In this document: positions 38,306 through 46,538 of the stretch, piece by piece
Numbering within the stretch: the stretch's first letter is position 1
Layout: each line of letters opens with the position of its first letter
DNA from: Oceanospirillales bacterium
GTDB lineage: Bacteria > Pseudomonadota > Gammaproteobacteria > Pseudomonadales > Endozoicomonadaceae
Direction: 5' to 3'
DNA length: 64,000 nucleotides
NCBI GenBank assembly: GCA_004762125.1
Contig: SIHQ01000007.1
Coordinates: forward strand, 62,001 to 126,000
Translations under genes and position numbers: made by a program
The notes under the pieces: model-generated
The model's input: the letters and a program-made list of their open reading frames with translations, nothing else
The model's database searches: none
Told to the model about the DNA's origin: nothing

Positions 38306-38445
38306 GTAAGATGAAGAATCTCCTCCCCCGGAAACTTCTTCTTACACCGACTCCTTGTGTGTTTAGTGTTTAACTCCGTACCTCCCAATAAAAAAACGGA
38401 GCTTGTGACGCCAGTTATCCTCCCCCGATAACTGGCGTTTTTTTT
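38306..38445 (+). ncRNA. ErsA-like small RNA, copy 3 (divergent)
   Basis: About 140 nt, the most diverged copy. The 5' hairpin is GAAGAA/TTCTTC (38313-38341) with an inner TCC/GGA helix and a TCCCCC loop, so it gained a C-rich loop. The segment CTCCTTGTGTG (38351-38361) is conserved exactly. Hairpin 2 is CTCCGT/ACGGAG (38374-38401) with CCTCCC in the loop. The terminator has a CTCCCCC loop. It ends 8 nt from the stop of the convergent engB gene. Confidence 0.75.
38408..38445 (+). terminator. Terminator of sRNA copy 3
   Basis: A perfect 12-bp stem, ACGCCAGTTATC (38408-38419) with GATAACTGGCGT (38427-38438), loop CTCCCCC, then eight T. Confidence 0.92.
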
Positions 38446-38452
38446 ATGTAGG

Positions 38453-39106
38453 TCAGTCTTCAGTTTGCTCTTCTTCAAACATTTCTTCCGTTGCTTCATC
38501 TTCAGGCAGAAGCCAGCCGTCTAGCTTTGCAGTCAGTTGTTCAACGCCTGATTTTTTCAAGGCAGAAAATGGCTGAACAGAAATTTGTGGATATTCTTTC
38601 AATTCATCCTTAAGCCTATTAACGGCTTGCTTGGCGACACCTGACTTTAACTTGTCACTCTTCGTCAAAAGAATGTGGAGTGGTAATTTTGATTCAATAC
38701 TCCACTGAACCATCATGCGGTCAAACTCTTTTGGCGGGTGACGAATATCAACCAGAAGAACCAAACCTACCAGAGACTGTCTGTTGGTCAGGTAATCATC
38801 TAGGTGTTTCTGCCATTGTAATTTCATGGCCTCTGGCACTTTCGCGTAGCCATAACCAGGAAGGTCAACTAGATGAATATTCTCCTCAATGGTGAAATAA
38901 TTCATCATCTGGGTACGGCCTGGAGTTTTACTGGTACGGGCAATTTTTGAGCCCGTTAGAGTATTAAGGGCACTAGATTTACCCGCATTCGAACGGCCAG
39001 CAAAAGCCACTTCTCGGCAGTTATCCGGAGGGCAGAGTTTAAGGGTTGGCGCACTGGTAACAAACGTTGCCTGGCGGTAGTTCAAACCATTTCTGGTATC
39101 TGTCAT
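38453..39106 (-). CDS. engB: Ribosome biogenesis GTPase EngB (YihA/YsxC)
   Basis: 217 aa GTPase needed for assembly of the large ribosomal subunit. G1 [14 protein letters not shown] (about residues 36-49), switch region [12 protein letters not shown]3 [11 protein letters not shown] and G4 LTKSDKL are all present. The C-terminal tail is very acidic ([17 protein letters not shown]), longer than in Escherichia coli. Convergent with the sRNA array. Confidence 0.95.
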   Translation of the reverse strand: MTDTRNGLNYRQATFVTSAPTLKLCPPDNCREVAFAGRSNAGKSSALNTLTGSKIARTSKTPGRTQMMNYFTIEENIHLVDLPGYGYAKVPEAMKLQWQKHLDDYLTNRQSLVGLVLLVDIRHPPKEFDRMMVQWSIESKLPLHILLTKSDKLKSGVAKQAVNRLKDELKEYPQISVQPFSALKKSGVEQLTAKLDGWLLPEDEATEEMFEEEQTED

Positions 39107-39534
39107 GGAGCAGACCTTTTTAGAAGTAGTACCGTTGTTCGGACTTCTTCAGGAAAATGAAAATTGCTGCATTTTTCCTTGACTTGGCAGTCGATTGGAA
39201 TAGTTCCTGGACAAGCTCCGATAAAAGGAGCTGAAAAGACTAGGTAGCAGCCATGGCAAAGTGCCGGTTAACGGGAGTTCCTCAGGGGGTGAGCAACTAC
39301 CGGAAAGAATCAATCCAGTATATACTAGCTCTCGTTTTGGGGCATATGCAGCCGTTCACGTCGCCTTTTTCAGAATAAAGACCGAGCACAGGTCTGATAA
39401 ATAAGCTGGAAAAAAAAGATATTTGTAAGGATAAATAGATTTATCTCTTTACAGATCATCCTGAAAACAGCTAACTGGAAAGGTTGGAATAATAACAGTC
39501 ACTCATGACAAGTGCTGTAGCTGGGTCGGGTTTA
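39107..39534. other. Intergenic region with possible structured RNA leader of cytochrome c4
   Basis: No gene in 428 bp between divergent engB and the cytochrome c4 gene. Plus-strand pairings are possible: AGCTCC/GGAGCT (39214-39232); GGTAG (39242-39246) with CTACC further downstream, enclosing GGCA/TGCC and CTCA/TGAG, a three-way junction. A candidate -10 hexamer TATACT lies near 39320. No known riboswitch consensus is recognised. Confidence 0.35.
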
Positions 39535-40140
39535 ATGAAAAAAGTTATTTTCAGTCTTGTAGTGTCTTTGGGGATTTCAGGGGTTGCATTTGCAAAAGGG
39601 GATGCAAGTGCAGGCAAGGCAAAAGTTGCCACCTGTTCCGCCTGTCATGGTGCTGCTGGTGTCAGTTTGGCACCTAATTTTCCTCATCTTGCCGGTCAGG
39701 GCGAACGTTATCTGACTAAGCAGATCACAGAAATCAAAGCCGGTGAGCGAGTAGTTCCTGAAATGGTTCCTTTCGTTGGTGGCCTGAGCAAGCAGGATAT
39801 TGAAGATATCGCTGCCTTTTATTCTAGTCAGCCATCACCAGTGGGTGCAACTGATCCCAAGTTGGCTGATTTAGGTGAAAAGCTGTACCGCTTTGGCGAT
39901 AAGAAAAAAGCTATTCCGGCCTGTGGCGCTTGTCACTCTCCAACCGGAAAGGGCAACTCTCTGGCGGGTTTCCCACAGATTGCGGGTCAGCAAGCTCAGT
40001 ACACTGCCAAGCAGCTGCGTGATTTCCGTGAAGGTAATCGTGTGAACGATGGTGATACCAAGATTATGAGAACCATCGCTGAAAAGCTGAGCAACAAAGA
40101 AGTAGATGCAGTAGCCAGCTATATTGGCGGCTTGCGTTAA
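39535..40140 (+). CDS. Di-heme cytochrome c4
   Basis: 201 aa from ATG 39535 with a Sec signal peptide ending GVAFA. Two class I cytochrome c domains with heme motifs CSACH and CGACH about 100 residues apart, each followed by its own methionine-containing region (VPEMVPFVGGL; TKIMRTIAEKL). Periplasmic electron carrier towards terminal oxidases, possibly the caa3 oxidase encoded at 20-24 kb. Same neighbourhood as in Pseudomonas: engB, cc4, dsbA, EEP. Confidence 0.92.
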   Translation: MKKVIFSLVVSLGISGVAFAKGDASAGKAKVATCSACHGAAGVSLAPNFPHLAGQGERYLTKQITEIKAGERVVPEMVPFVGGLSKQDIEDIAAFYSSQPSPVGATDPKLADLGEKLYRFGDKKKAIPACGACHSPTGKGNSLAGFPQIAGQQAQYTAKQLRDFREGNRVNDGDTKIMRTIAEKLSNKEVDAVASYIGGLR

Positions 40141-40160
40141 TCTTCAAATAAGATGTTTTT

Positions 40161-40203
40161 AAAATGCCGACGTAGATTCACATCTGGTCGGCATTTTTGT
40201 TTG
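40161..40203 (+). terminator. Intrinsic terminator after cytochrome c4
   Basis: AAAATGCCGAC (40161-40171) pairs with GTCGGCATTTT (40187-40197); 15-nt loop; T-rich tail. Confidence 0.85.
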
Positions 40204-40454
40204 TGTCAGTTATCTTTGGAGATGTTTTTCAAACCCCTTACAGTCTCTTTATATAAATGACATTCTGTCGCTTATACTCACGTTTTGTTCACTTCTTGCT
40301 GTAATAATGCCCGATTGAGCCATAATCTGGGTTCGTTTTTTCGTGGTCTTATGAAAATCTCGGTTCTGGCTCGTAGTCACACTGTGCAGAGTTAATGAAC
40401 TTTTGATACTGTTTGACCGATATAGAGACATATAAAGAACTGGAGCGTATATTG

Positions 40455-41141
40455 ATGCCGAAAATCATGAGACACCTTTGGCTGGTATTGTTATTCCCCC
40501 TGCTGGCTAATGCTGCGGGACAGGATAAATATAAAGAAGGTGAGCATTACCGAGTATTAAGCAACCCTGTACAAACTTCGGTAAAAAAAGATCAGATCGA
40601 AGTGTCAGAGGTTTTTTGGTATGGCTGCTCGCATTGTTACAGCCTGGAGCCTATTCTCGATGCTTGGAAGCCTAAGCTGAAAGCGGATACTGATTTTGTT
40701 CATGTACCCGGCTTCTTTGGTCCAAATATCTGGAAGACCCACGCTCAGCTTTATTATGCTCTGGAGTCTATGGTTTCCGACGAAAAGAAATTGCATGGAA
40801 TTCATGACAAGATCTTTATCGAGATTCAGGATCGCAGAAACCGTTTGGGTGATGTGAAGTCCATGGCTGAATACCTGAACAAGGAATTCAAGCTCGATAA
40901 GAAACTGTTTACCAGCTATTACAACTCTTTCGGTGTTCTTAATCTTCTGAATCAGGGGGGCTCTAAAGTTCGTGGTTATCAGTTGACCGGCGTACCTGCC
41001 ATAATTATTGATGGCCGCTTTGTTGTTGAACCCAAGGTTGGTTTGGGTGGGATGCCGGAAGTTGCAGACTTCCTGATCGAAAAAGTTCGTAGGGAACGTG
41101 CTGCCAAGGCAAAGAAAGAAGCCTTGCCAGCTAAGTCCTGA
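40455..41141 (+). CDS. dsbA: Thiol:disulfide interchange protein DsbA
   Basis: 228 aa from ATG 40455 (GGAG upstream), signal peptide ending LLANA. Periplasmic oxidase that introduces disulfides. The active site is WYGCSHCYS, CSHC where most DsbA proteins have CPHC; the cis-proline loop is TGVPAIIIDGRF. The long helical insertion is present. A Ser next to the first cysteine can change the redox potential. Context as in Pseudomonas (cc4-dsbA). Confidence 0.9.
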   Translation: MPKIMRHLWLVLLFPLLANAAGQDKYKEGEHYRVLSNPVQTSVKKDQIEVSEVFWYGCSHCYSLEPILDAWKPKLKADTDFVHVPGFFGPNIWKTHAQLYYALESMVSDEKKLHGIHDKIFIEIQDRRNRLGDVKSMAEYLNKEFKLDKKLFTSYYNSFGVLNLLNQGGSKVRGYQLTGVPAIIIDGRFVVEPKVGLGGMPEVADFLIEKVRRERAAKAKKEALPAKS

Positions 41142-41161
41142 TTTCTCCCTAGGTACACTTG

Positions 41162-42025
41162 ATGCCGTTGAACAAAATCAAGGGAACCCTGACCCGCCGC
41201 TTGCGGCGGATCAGGCATCCGGGAACAGTACCCTCATTTCAAGAGTACCATTCCGAAGCCAAAAAACCGGGTCACTTGAGACTCTTGAGCTTTAATATTC
41301 AGGTGGGTATCAATACCCAGCAGTATCGGCATTATCTCACCAAAAGCTGGCAGCACGTCCTTCCCCATGCCAGACGAATTAAAACCCTTGATCGGATTGC
41401 TACGGCTATCTCAGATTTTGATCTGGTTGCTCTCCAAGAAGTGGACGGTGGCAGTTTGCGCAGTGGTTTTGTTAATCAAACAGAGTACCTGGCTCTGAGA
41501 GCAGGTTTTCCTCTCTGGTATCAACAACTGAATCGTAATCTTGGTAAATTGGCACAGCACAGCAACGGCCTTTTAAGCCGTTATCGTCCATCTAGTCTGG
41601 AAGATCACAAGTTACCTGGATTGGTACCGGGAAGAGGGGCCATTATTGCTCGGTTTGGTAACGAAGAAGAGTCTTTGGCGGTTGTTATGATGCATCTTGC
41701 ATTGAGTCAAAGAGCCAGAAATCTGCAGCTCTCTTATCTGAAAGATGTGATCGATGAATACGATCATGTTGTTCTTATGGGGGACATGAATGCCCATGCG
41801 GAACAGTTACTTAATGACTCCCCTTTAAGAAACTCGGGCCTTGTCGCCGTTCATGCAGGAATGCATACCTTTCCCAGCTGGAGACCCAGAAAATCTCTGG
41901 ATCATATTTTGGTCAGCTCCTCCATAGAGGTTCAGCAGGTAGGCATCCTTAATCTACCTGTTTCTGACCATTTACCTGTAGCTGTAGATATAAAAGTGCC
42001 GGAAGCGGTGAACTTATTTGATTAA
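41162..42025 (+). CDS. Endonuclease/exonuclease/phosphatase family protein
   Basis: 287 aa. EEP-fold metal-dependent hydrolase: LLSFNIQVG, catalytic Glu in VALQEVDGG, LMGDMNAH (metal/nucleophile-activating residues) and the final SDHLPVAVDI are intact. Starts at ATG 41162 (a TTG directly before it is in frame). Cytosolic, no signal peptide. The substrate (nucleic acid, phosphoinositide or lipid) is unknown. Conserved neighbour of dsbA in Pseudomonas. Confidence 0.88.
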   Translation: MPLNKIKGTLTRRLRRIRHPGTVPSFQEYHSEAKKPGHLRLLSFNIQVGINTQQYRHYLTKSWQHVLPHARRIKTLDRIATAISDFDLVALQEVDGGSLRSGFVNQTEYLALRAGFPLWYQQLNRNLGKLAQHSNGLLSRYRPSSLEDHKLPGLVPGRGAIIARFGNEEESLAVVMMHLALSQRARNLQLSYLKDVIDEYDHVVLMGDMNAHAEQLLNDSPLRNSGLVAVHAGMHTFPSWRPRKSLDHILVSSSIEVQQVGILNLPVSDHLPVAVDIKVPEAVNLFD

Positions 42026-42079
42026 AAGACTTTATGCATTTGAGTGTGCGTTGAAGATAATGCAGAAAATTATTGTTGA

Positions 42080-42114
42080 AACAGAAAGGTCTGTTTGAAG
42101 GCCTTTCTGTTTTG
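42080..42114. terminator. Terminator after the EEP gene
   Basis: AACAGAAAGG (42080-42089) pairs perfectly with CCTTTCTGTT (42102-42111), then TTTG. It can also end the convergent M20 gene. Confidence 0.75.
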
Positions 42115-42165
42115 TCTGTTGAATTCCCAGTAGCTCTCCAAGGTTACTATAAGCAGAAAAACTTA

Positions 42166-43320
42166 TTACGTTCGCGGTAATTGTTGCTGAACCAGAGTCT
42201 CCCAATATTTAACCCCTTTCATGAGGATCCCATCGTTGAAGTCATAATTTGGTTTATGCAAAGCGTTACCACCGTCATCACCTAAGCCATTACCCATCAG
42301 GATATAACAGCTTTTCACTTGTCTCTGCATAAAAGAAAAGTCTTCACTTATGGTCAAAGGCTGACAGTCCCCGTCAACATTTTCAGCACCTAATGCTTCT
42401 TTGGCTGCAGCAACTGCGTGCTCTGTTTCTTCAGCAGCGTTAATAGTCGACAGGAATGTGTTAGTAAACTTGTACTTGTATTCAACACCCGCCGATACGC
42501 ATTGGCCTGCAACTACACGCTCTATAGCAGCTTCGATCTTTTTCAGTGCTTCATCAGTAAAAGAACGAGTGTCACCGGTAATACGTACCTGTGATGGAAT
42601 AACATTGACCGTGCCATTGGTTTTGAACTCAGTGACAGAGATTACGGCTATTTCATTGATAGCACTAAGATTACGGGAAACAATGGTCTGCATAGCCGTA
42701 ACAATTTGCGCACCTACAACGATAGGGTCAGTTCCCATATGGGGAAGTGCTGCATGACCACCAGTAGCGATAATATCAATTTCAAAGCTGCTTTCACTGG
42801 CCATGATCGATCCCGGGCGAGTAATTACCCGACCTGCCGGAATGCCTGGCATATTATGAATGGCGTACACAGCATCGATTTTCCAGCGAGTGAACAATCC
42901 ATCAGCAATCATGGCTTTTGCGCCGTTACCGTGCTCTTCGTCCGGTTGAAAAATAAAATAAACAGTACCGTCGAAGTTGCGAGTTTGAGCGAGCTCATGA
43001 GCAGCACCTAGCAACATAGATGTATGACCATCATGGCCGCAGGCATGCATCATGCCTTCATTGGTAGACTTATGGGAAAAGCTATTGGTCTCGGTTACTG
43101 CCAGAGCATCCATGTCAGCACGTAAGCCGATAGAGCGATTACTCTCACCGCACTTAAAAATACCAACGACACCGGTTTTACCGATATTACGGTGAACTGT
43201 AATACCAAACTCTTCTAACTTCTTCGCAACAAATTCGGCCGTGTTGTATTCCTGAAACCCGGCTTCCGGATGCTGGTGAATGTGGTGACGCCATTCAATA
43301 AACTGTTTTTCGATACTCAT
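42166..43320 (-). CDS. M20D-family amidohydrolase (N-acyl amino acid deacylase type)
   Basis: 384 aa cytoplasmic metallo-hydrolase of the hippurate-hydrolase/N-acyl-amino acid deacylase group. Metal-site residues: C94 and H96 in HACGHDGH, E128-E129 in FQPDEEHGNGAKA, H155 in IHNMPG, and a C-terminal histidine in ALHKPNYDFND. Cleaves amide bonds of N-acyl or amino-acid conjugates. It is the third gene of the leftward M24-BCCT-M20 set, after a terminator-like hairpin, so it may be made at lower level or from its own promoter. A deacetylase role in the pathway of the neighbouring lyase is an inference. Confidence 0.88.
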   Translation of the reverse strand: MSIEKQFIEWRHHIHQHPEAGFQEYNTAEFVAKKLEEFGITVHRNIGKTGVVGIFKCGESNRSIGLRADMDALAVTETNSFSHKSTNEGMMHACGHDGHTSMLLGAAHELAQTRNFDGTVYFIFQPDEEHGNGAKAMIADGLFTRWKIDAVYAIHNMPGIPAGRVITRPGSIMASESSFEIDIIATGGHAALPHMGTDPIVVGAQIVTAMQTIVSRNLSAINEIAVISVTEFKTNGTVNVIPSQVRITGDTRSFTDEALKKIEAAIERVVAGQCVSAGVEYKYKFTNTFLSTINAAEETEHAVAAAKEALGAENVDGDCQPLTISEDFSFMQRQVKSCYILMGNGLGDDGGNALHKPNYDFNDGILMKGVKYWETLVQQQLPRT

Positions 43321-43346
43321 GTTTTTATCTCAAATCAGACTGATAG

Positions 43347-43377
43347 AAAAACCCCCTATCCGTACGGATAAGGGGTT
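43347..43377 (-). terminator. Strong hairpin between BCCT and M20 genes
   Basis: On the minus strand AACCCCTTATCCG pairs with CGGATAGGGGGTT around a TA turn, with one mismatch, followed by TTTCT. It would terminate the M24-BCCT transcript, or attenuate expression of the M20 gene. Confidence 0.8.
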
Positions 43378-43400
43378 GGTCATGACAGTGATCAATTCAC

Positions 43401-44978
43401 TTAAGCGGTTGTTTGTTGTTGAGAGTTTTCAATATTTTTTTTTGTTGTCTCTTCGAAATTCATAGGTTCGTCAGAGAACTCTGCACGGAACATCTTGACG
43501 GTACTGACCAAACAGATGAACAGGACAAAGATCAACGGTAGAGCAAAGATCAAGCTGATGCTCTGAAGCAACTCGATACCAGATGAGCTTCCCATCATCA
43601 GAGTAAGAGCCATTGCTGTCTGGGCAATAACCCAGATGATTCGCATCTTGTTACTTGGGTTGTCTGAACCGTCTTCACACATACTGCTCAGAACAAACGT
43701 TGAACTGTTCAGTGAAGTGATGAAGCAAGTGAATAAAGCAATGACAACACCGAAGGAAATCAGCTTACCCATCGGGAAATCTTCTAACACTATGAATGTT
43801 GCGGCTTTGGAAGAGGCGGCTGCAGCTTTCAGTACTTCCGGAGTAGATTCCAGACCAATAGTGCCGAAGAACGCAACCCAGATGAAAATACCGAGGCAAG
43901 GAAGAACCAGAGACCCCAGGATGAATTCTTTAACGGTACGACCTTTGGATACACGAGCAATGAAAGGACCAACAAAAGGAGCCCATGCGATAGCCCATGC
44001 GTAGTAGTAGATTGGCCATCCTGAGATCCAGGATGTCTCTTCTTTTGCAGCAAATGTGGGCAGTTTCAATGCATCGCTAAAGAAGCTACCGAGATAGTTA
44101 CCTATGGTGTCAAAGTAGACATTGATCATCAATTTGGTAGGGCCGAGAACACCCACAAGGATAATCAGGCCGGCAAGTAAGTACAGGTTGTAGTCAGAAA
44201 GACGACGGATACCACCTTCGAGGCCAGTGGTGGTACAGATGATAGTAATTACTGCAATCACAGCCACTAAAGCAGTCGTGAGTATGTTAGAAGAAGGAAT
44301 ACCAAACAGGTATTCAAAGCTAACACCCAGGGATAAACCAGTCTGACCCAGAGAAGTAGAGATACCGGCAATGGCACCGAATACACAAACGATGTTGATT
44401 AACTTACCCAAAGAACCGTTTGCTTTGTCACGTCCCCATGGGAGAAGAATATTACTGACCAAACCACTTTCGTTCTTACGGTACATCAGATAGCCAATGA
44501 CCAGGCCGAGAACCGCAAAAGCAGACCACGCCTGAATCCCTTGATGAATAAAGCTACGCTTCATTGCAAAGGATGCTGCTTCTGGTGAGAGAGGTGCAAT
44601 TCCGGTGGTGACCAATGGATTCACATAATGATAAACCGGTTCAGCTACACCCCAGTAGAGCATTACTGTACCCATACCTGCGGAGAACAGTAAGCCAATC
44701 CATGACAGGGTAGAGAATTCTGGTCTGGCATCGTCAGGACCAAGACGAATTTGTCCGTATTTGCTGAAAGCAAAGAACATCATCATGGCAACAAACAGGA
44801 AGGATCCGGCGATATAGACATAACCGAAAGTGTCGGTCAGGTAGTTCATGGTACCTATGCCGACTGAGTAAAGTGCGTCTGGGAAAAGAATCCCTGACAT
44901 CACCGTTATGACTATAAAACTCATCGTACAGGTAAACAACAGCTTACCTTGTTTGAGTTGGTGCGTTGTTTCGGTCAT
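43401..44978 (-). CDS. BCCT-family transporter
   Basis: 525 aa with 12 predicted helices. Family signature near residues 321-350: YYAWAIAWAPFVGPFIARVSKGRT. Family knowledge: BCCT proteins carry betaine, choline, carnitine, ectoine and related zwitterions, Na+- or H+-coupled. In the signature, the second Trp of the WWxxW pattern, which in BetP (Trp374) lines the substrate site, is alanine here (W328-A329-x-x-W332), so a substrate without a trimethylammonium group is possible. Glycine-rich helix 4 reads SAGMGTVMLYWGVAEPVYHY. Downstream of, and 82 bp from, the M24 gene on the same strand. Confidence 0.9.
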   Translation of the reverse strand: MTETTHQLKQGKLLFTCTMSFIVITVMSGILFPDALYSVGIGTMNYLTDTFGYVYIAGSFLFVAMMMFFAFSKYGQIRLGPDDARPEFSTLSWIGLLFSAGMGTVMLYWGVAEPVYHYVNPLVTTGIAPLSPEAASFAMKRSFIHQGIQAWSAFAVLGLVIGYLMYRKNESGLVSNILLPWGRDKANGSLGKLINIVCVFGAIAGISTSLGQTGLSLGVSFEYLFGIPSSNILTTALVAVIAVITIICTTTGLEGGIRRLSDYNLYLLAGLIILVGVLGPTKLMINVYFDTIGNYLGSFFSDALKLPTFAAKEETSWISGWPIYYYAWAIAWAPFVGPFIARVSKGRTVKEFILGSLVLPCLGIFIWVAFFGTIGLESTPEVLKAAAASSKAATFIVLEDFPMGKLISFGVVIALFTCFITSLNSSTFVLSSMCEDGSDNPSNKMRIIWVIAQTAMALTLMMGSSSGIELLQSISLIFALPLIFVLFICLVSTVKMFRAEFSDEPMNFEETTKKNIENSQQQTTA

Positions 44979-45060
44979 GGGAACCTCTGAATCTTGAATG
45001 AGGGTGCTATAGCAAAATTTGGTAATAACCCGGAATCGCTATGCTGACTCCGGGAGAGGG

Positions 45061-46227
45061 TTACTGAATAACAATCAATTCAGGTTCAGCCCGTTCGCTT
45101 AACCACTCGGCACCGTCTTCAGTAATAACAATGTTTTCCTCATGAACCATGGATTTACCAGGGGCATACAACATGCCTGGTTCTAATGTCATGACCATTC
45201 CGGGTTCGAGAAGAGTGTTGTCAGTTGCTGTATTAGAAGGTCTTTCAGTGAGTTCCATACCCAAACCATGTCCTAGGCGACCCACGTCGTTTCCGAGGGC
45301 GCCGTTTGCTTCCAGTACTCTCCACATAGCGTTATAAATGTCAGTAGTTGTCGCACCAGGGCGTGCAGCTTCAAAACCTTTAGTGGTCGAATCATAAGTA
45401 GCGCGATAGGCGGCTTTTGTTTCTTCGCTTGCGTGACCGAATGCCCAGTTACGATCGAAATCGGAGAAGTAACCATCGCGGACAGCGCCAGTGTCGATGA
45501 TCATGACATCGCCTTCTTCGAGAACCCGATCGGTTGGTCCCATGATGATGCTGTCGTAACCGTCAGGGCCTGAACCGGCAATGATGTAGGGGCATTCATC
45601 AGCGCCTTCCTGAAGCATATCAATGCGGAACTGTTTGCAGATTTCACGCTCACTCATACCGATACGAGCGTATTCAGGCAGTTTTGCAAAACCTACGTTG
45701 GTTATACGACAAATTTCGCGGGTCTTTTCGATTTCAGCTTGGGATTTAATCTGTCGGAGACTATGAACAGCAAGAGAAGTATCAATAAAATCTTTATTGA
45801 CCATACCTTTGAGTTTATTAAAATTGTTAGTTGGCATGCGCAGGTATGATTCGATTCCTAAGGTTGCACCGACGCGACCAAATCGAGACGTTAGACTATT
45901 CAAAACCCCAGCAACCAGTGTGATGCCATCATCCTCAGGCTGAGGTGAAGGCCAGGTAATTATATTGTCGATCCAGGTTCCAGCCATGCCGGAAGCACCA
46001 ATTTCCGGGATAATCGCTGTGGGTTTACCTTCAGCAGGAACAACAATAAACCATGGTCGTGTAGGGCTGTGCCAGAACTGAGTATGGAAACCAGTAAAGT
46101 AACGAACATTGGGCTCGGTTGTAAAAAGCATTGCATCCAACTGCATTTCACGCATAACAACTTGAGTGCGCGCTGTGCGGTTTTCAAATTCAGCCGTTTC
46201 AAAGCCCCGACGTAGAAAGTCTGACAT
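45061..46227 (-). CDS. M24-family metallohydrolase (aminopeptidase P/creatinase fold)
   Basis: 388 aa, cytoplasmic. N-terminal creatinase-like domain (about 1-155) and C-terminal pita-bread domain with all five metal ligands in the usual spacing: D245 (IIDTG), D256 (FSDFD), H320 (LGHGLGM), E349 (TLEPGM) and E364 (HEENI). The family includes Xaa-Pro peptidases, creatinase, ectoine hydrolase (DoeA/EutD) and the DMSP lyase DddP. Sequence alone does not decide among them; operon context with a BCCT carrier and an M20 deacylase would fit ectoine-hydrolase-like ring opening. GAGGATGAT precedes the ATG. Divergent from the regulator gene. Confidence 0.85.
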   Translation of the reverse strand: MSDFLRRGFETAEFENRTARTQVVMREMQLDAMLFTTEPNVRYFTGFHTQFWHSPTRPWFIVVPAEGKPTAIIPEIGASGMAGTWIDNIITWPSPQPEDDGITLVAGVLNSLTSRFGRVGATLGIESYLRMPTNNFNKLKGMVNKDFIDTSLAVHSLRQIKSQAEIEKTREICRITNVGFAKLPEYARIGMSEREICKQFRIDMLQEGADECPYIIAGSGPDGYDSIIMGPTDRVLEEGDVMIIDTGAVRDGYFSDFDRNWAFGHASEETKAAYRATYDSTTKGFEAARPGATTTDIYNAMWRVLEANGALGNDVGRLGHGLGMELTERPSNTATDNTLLEPGMVMTLEPGMLYAPGKSMVHEENIVITEDGAEWLSERAEPELIVIQ

Positions 46228-46538
46228 ATCATCCTCAACTGGCTATTCAAGTCGCAGGCATTCGCTACTTACAACTCGATTTAATATCGGACGCCATAAT
46301 AGACAGTTCAAAGTTAAATATCTTGACGTATGTCATGATTCAACATTAGTTGACCAATTTATTCTAAGTATGAGTATTATTGGGCAATAAAAGCATATTG
46401 TTAGAATTTTATGTTCATTTATTAGTTTTATTATTACTCTTTAGTTACAGATAATTGACTTCTGTGTTGAGTCTGTTGATCATTTCATTCACAATAGAGG
46501 CATCAAAATTCACTATATTGGCCTAAGTTCTTGTAGAC
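46228..46538. other. Divergent promoter region of the M24/regulator island
   Basis: 311 bp, AT-rich, between the leftward M24 gene and the rightward regulator gene. It must hold both promoters and the operator of the regulator. I see no clear long dyad. Confidence 0.5.

Noticed and set aside
37808-38445. CsrB/RsmY-type regulator RNA.
   Set aside because: Those RNAs expose repeated GGA motifs; here the exposed loops are C-rich, the opposite. A base-pairing sRNA is a better reading.
39107-39240. Sigma-E-like promoter for engB (GGAACTA followed by TCAAG on the minus strand).
   Set aside because: Spacing is 18 nt instead of 16 and the -10 match is poor, unlike the three exact-spacing copies of the sRNA array.
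39238-39270. Partial resemblance to SRP (4.5S) RNA, with GCAGCCA and GTGCCGG.
   Set aside because: The universally conserved GGUCAGG and GGAAGG loop sequences are absent, so this is not an ffs gene.
45061-46227. Identification of the M24 protein as the DMSP lyase DddP.
   Set aside because: DddP has a different set and spacing of metal residues and is longer. This protein has the normal five-ligand M24 pattern, so DddP is not supported.
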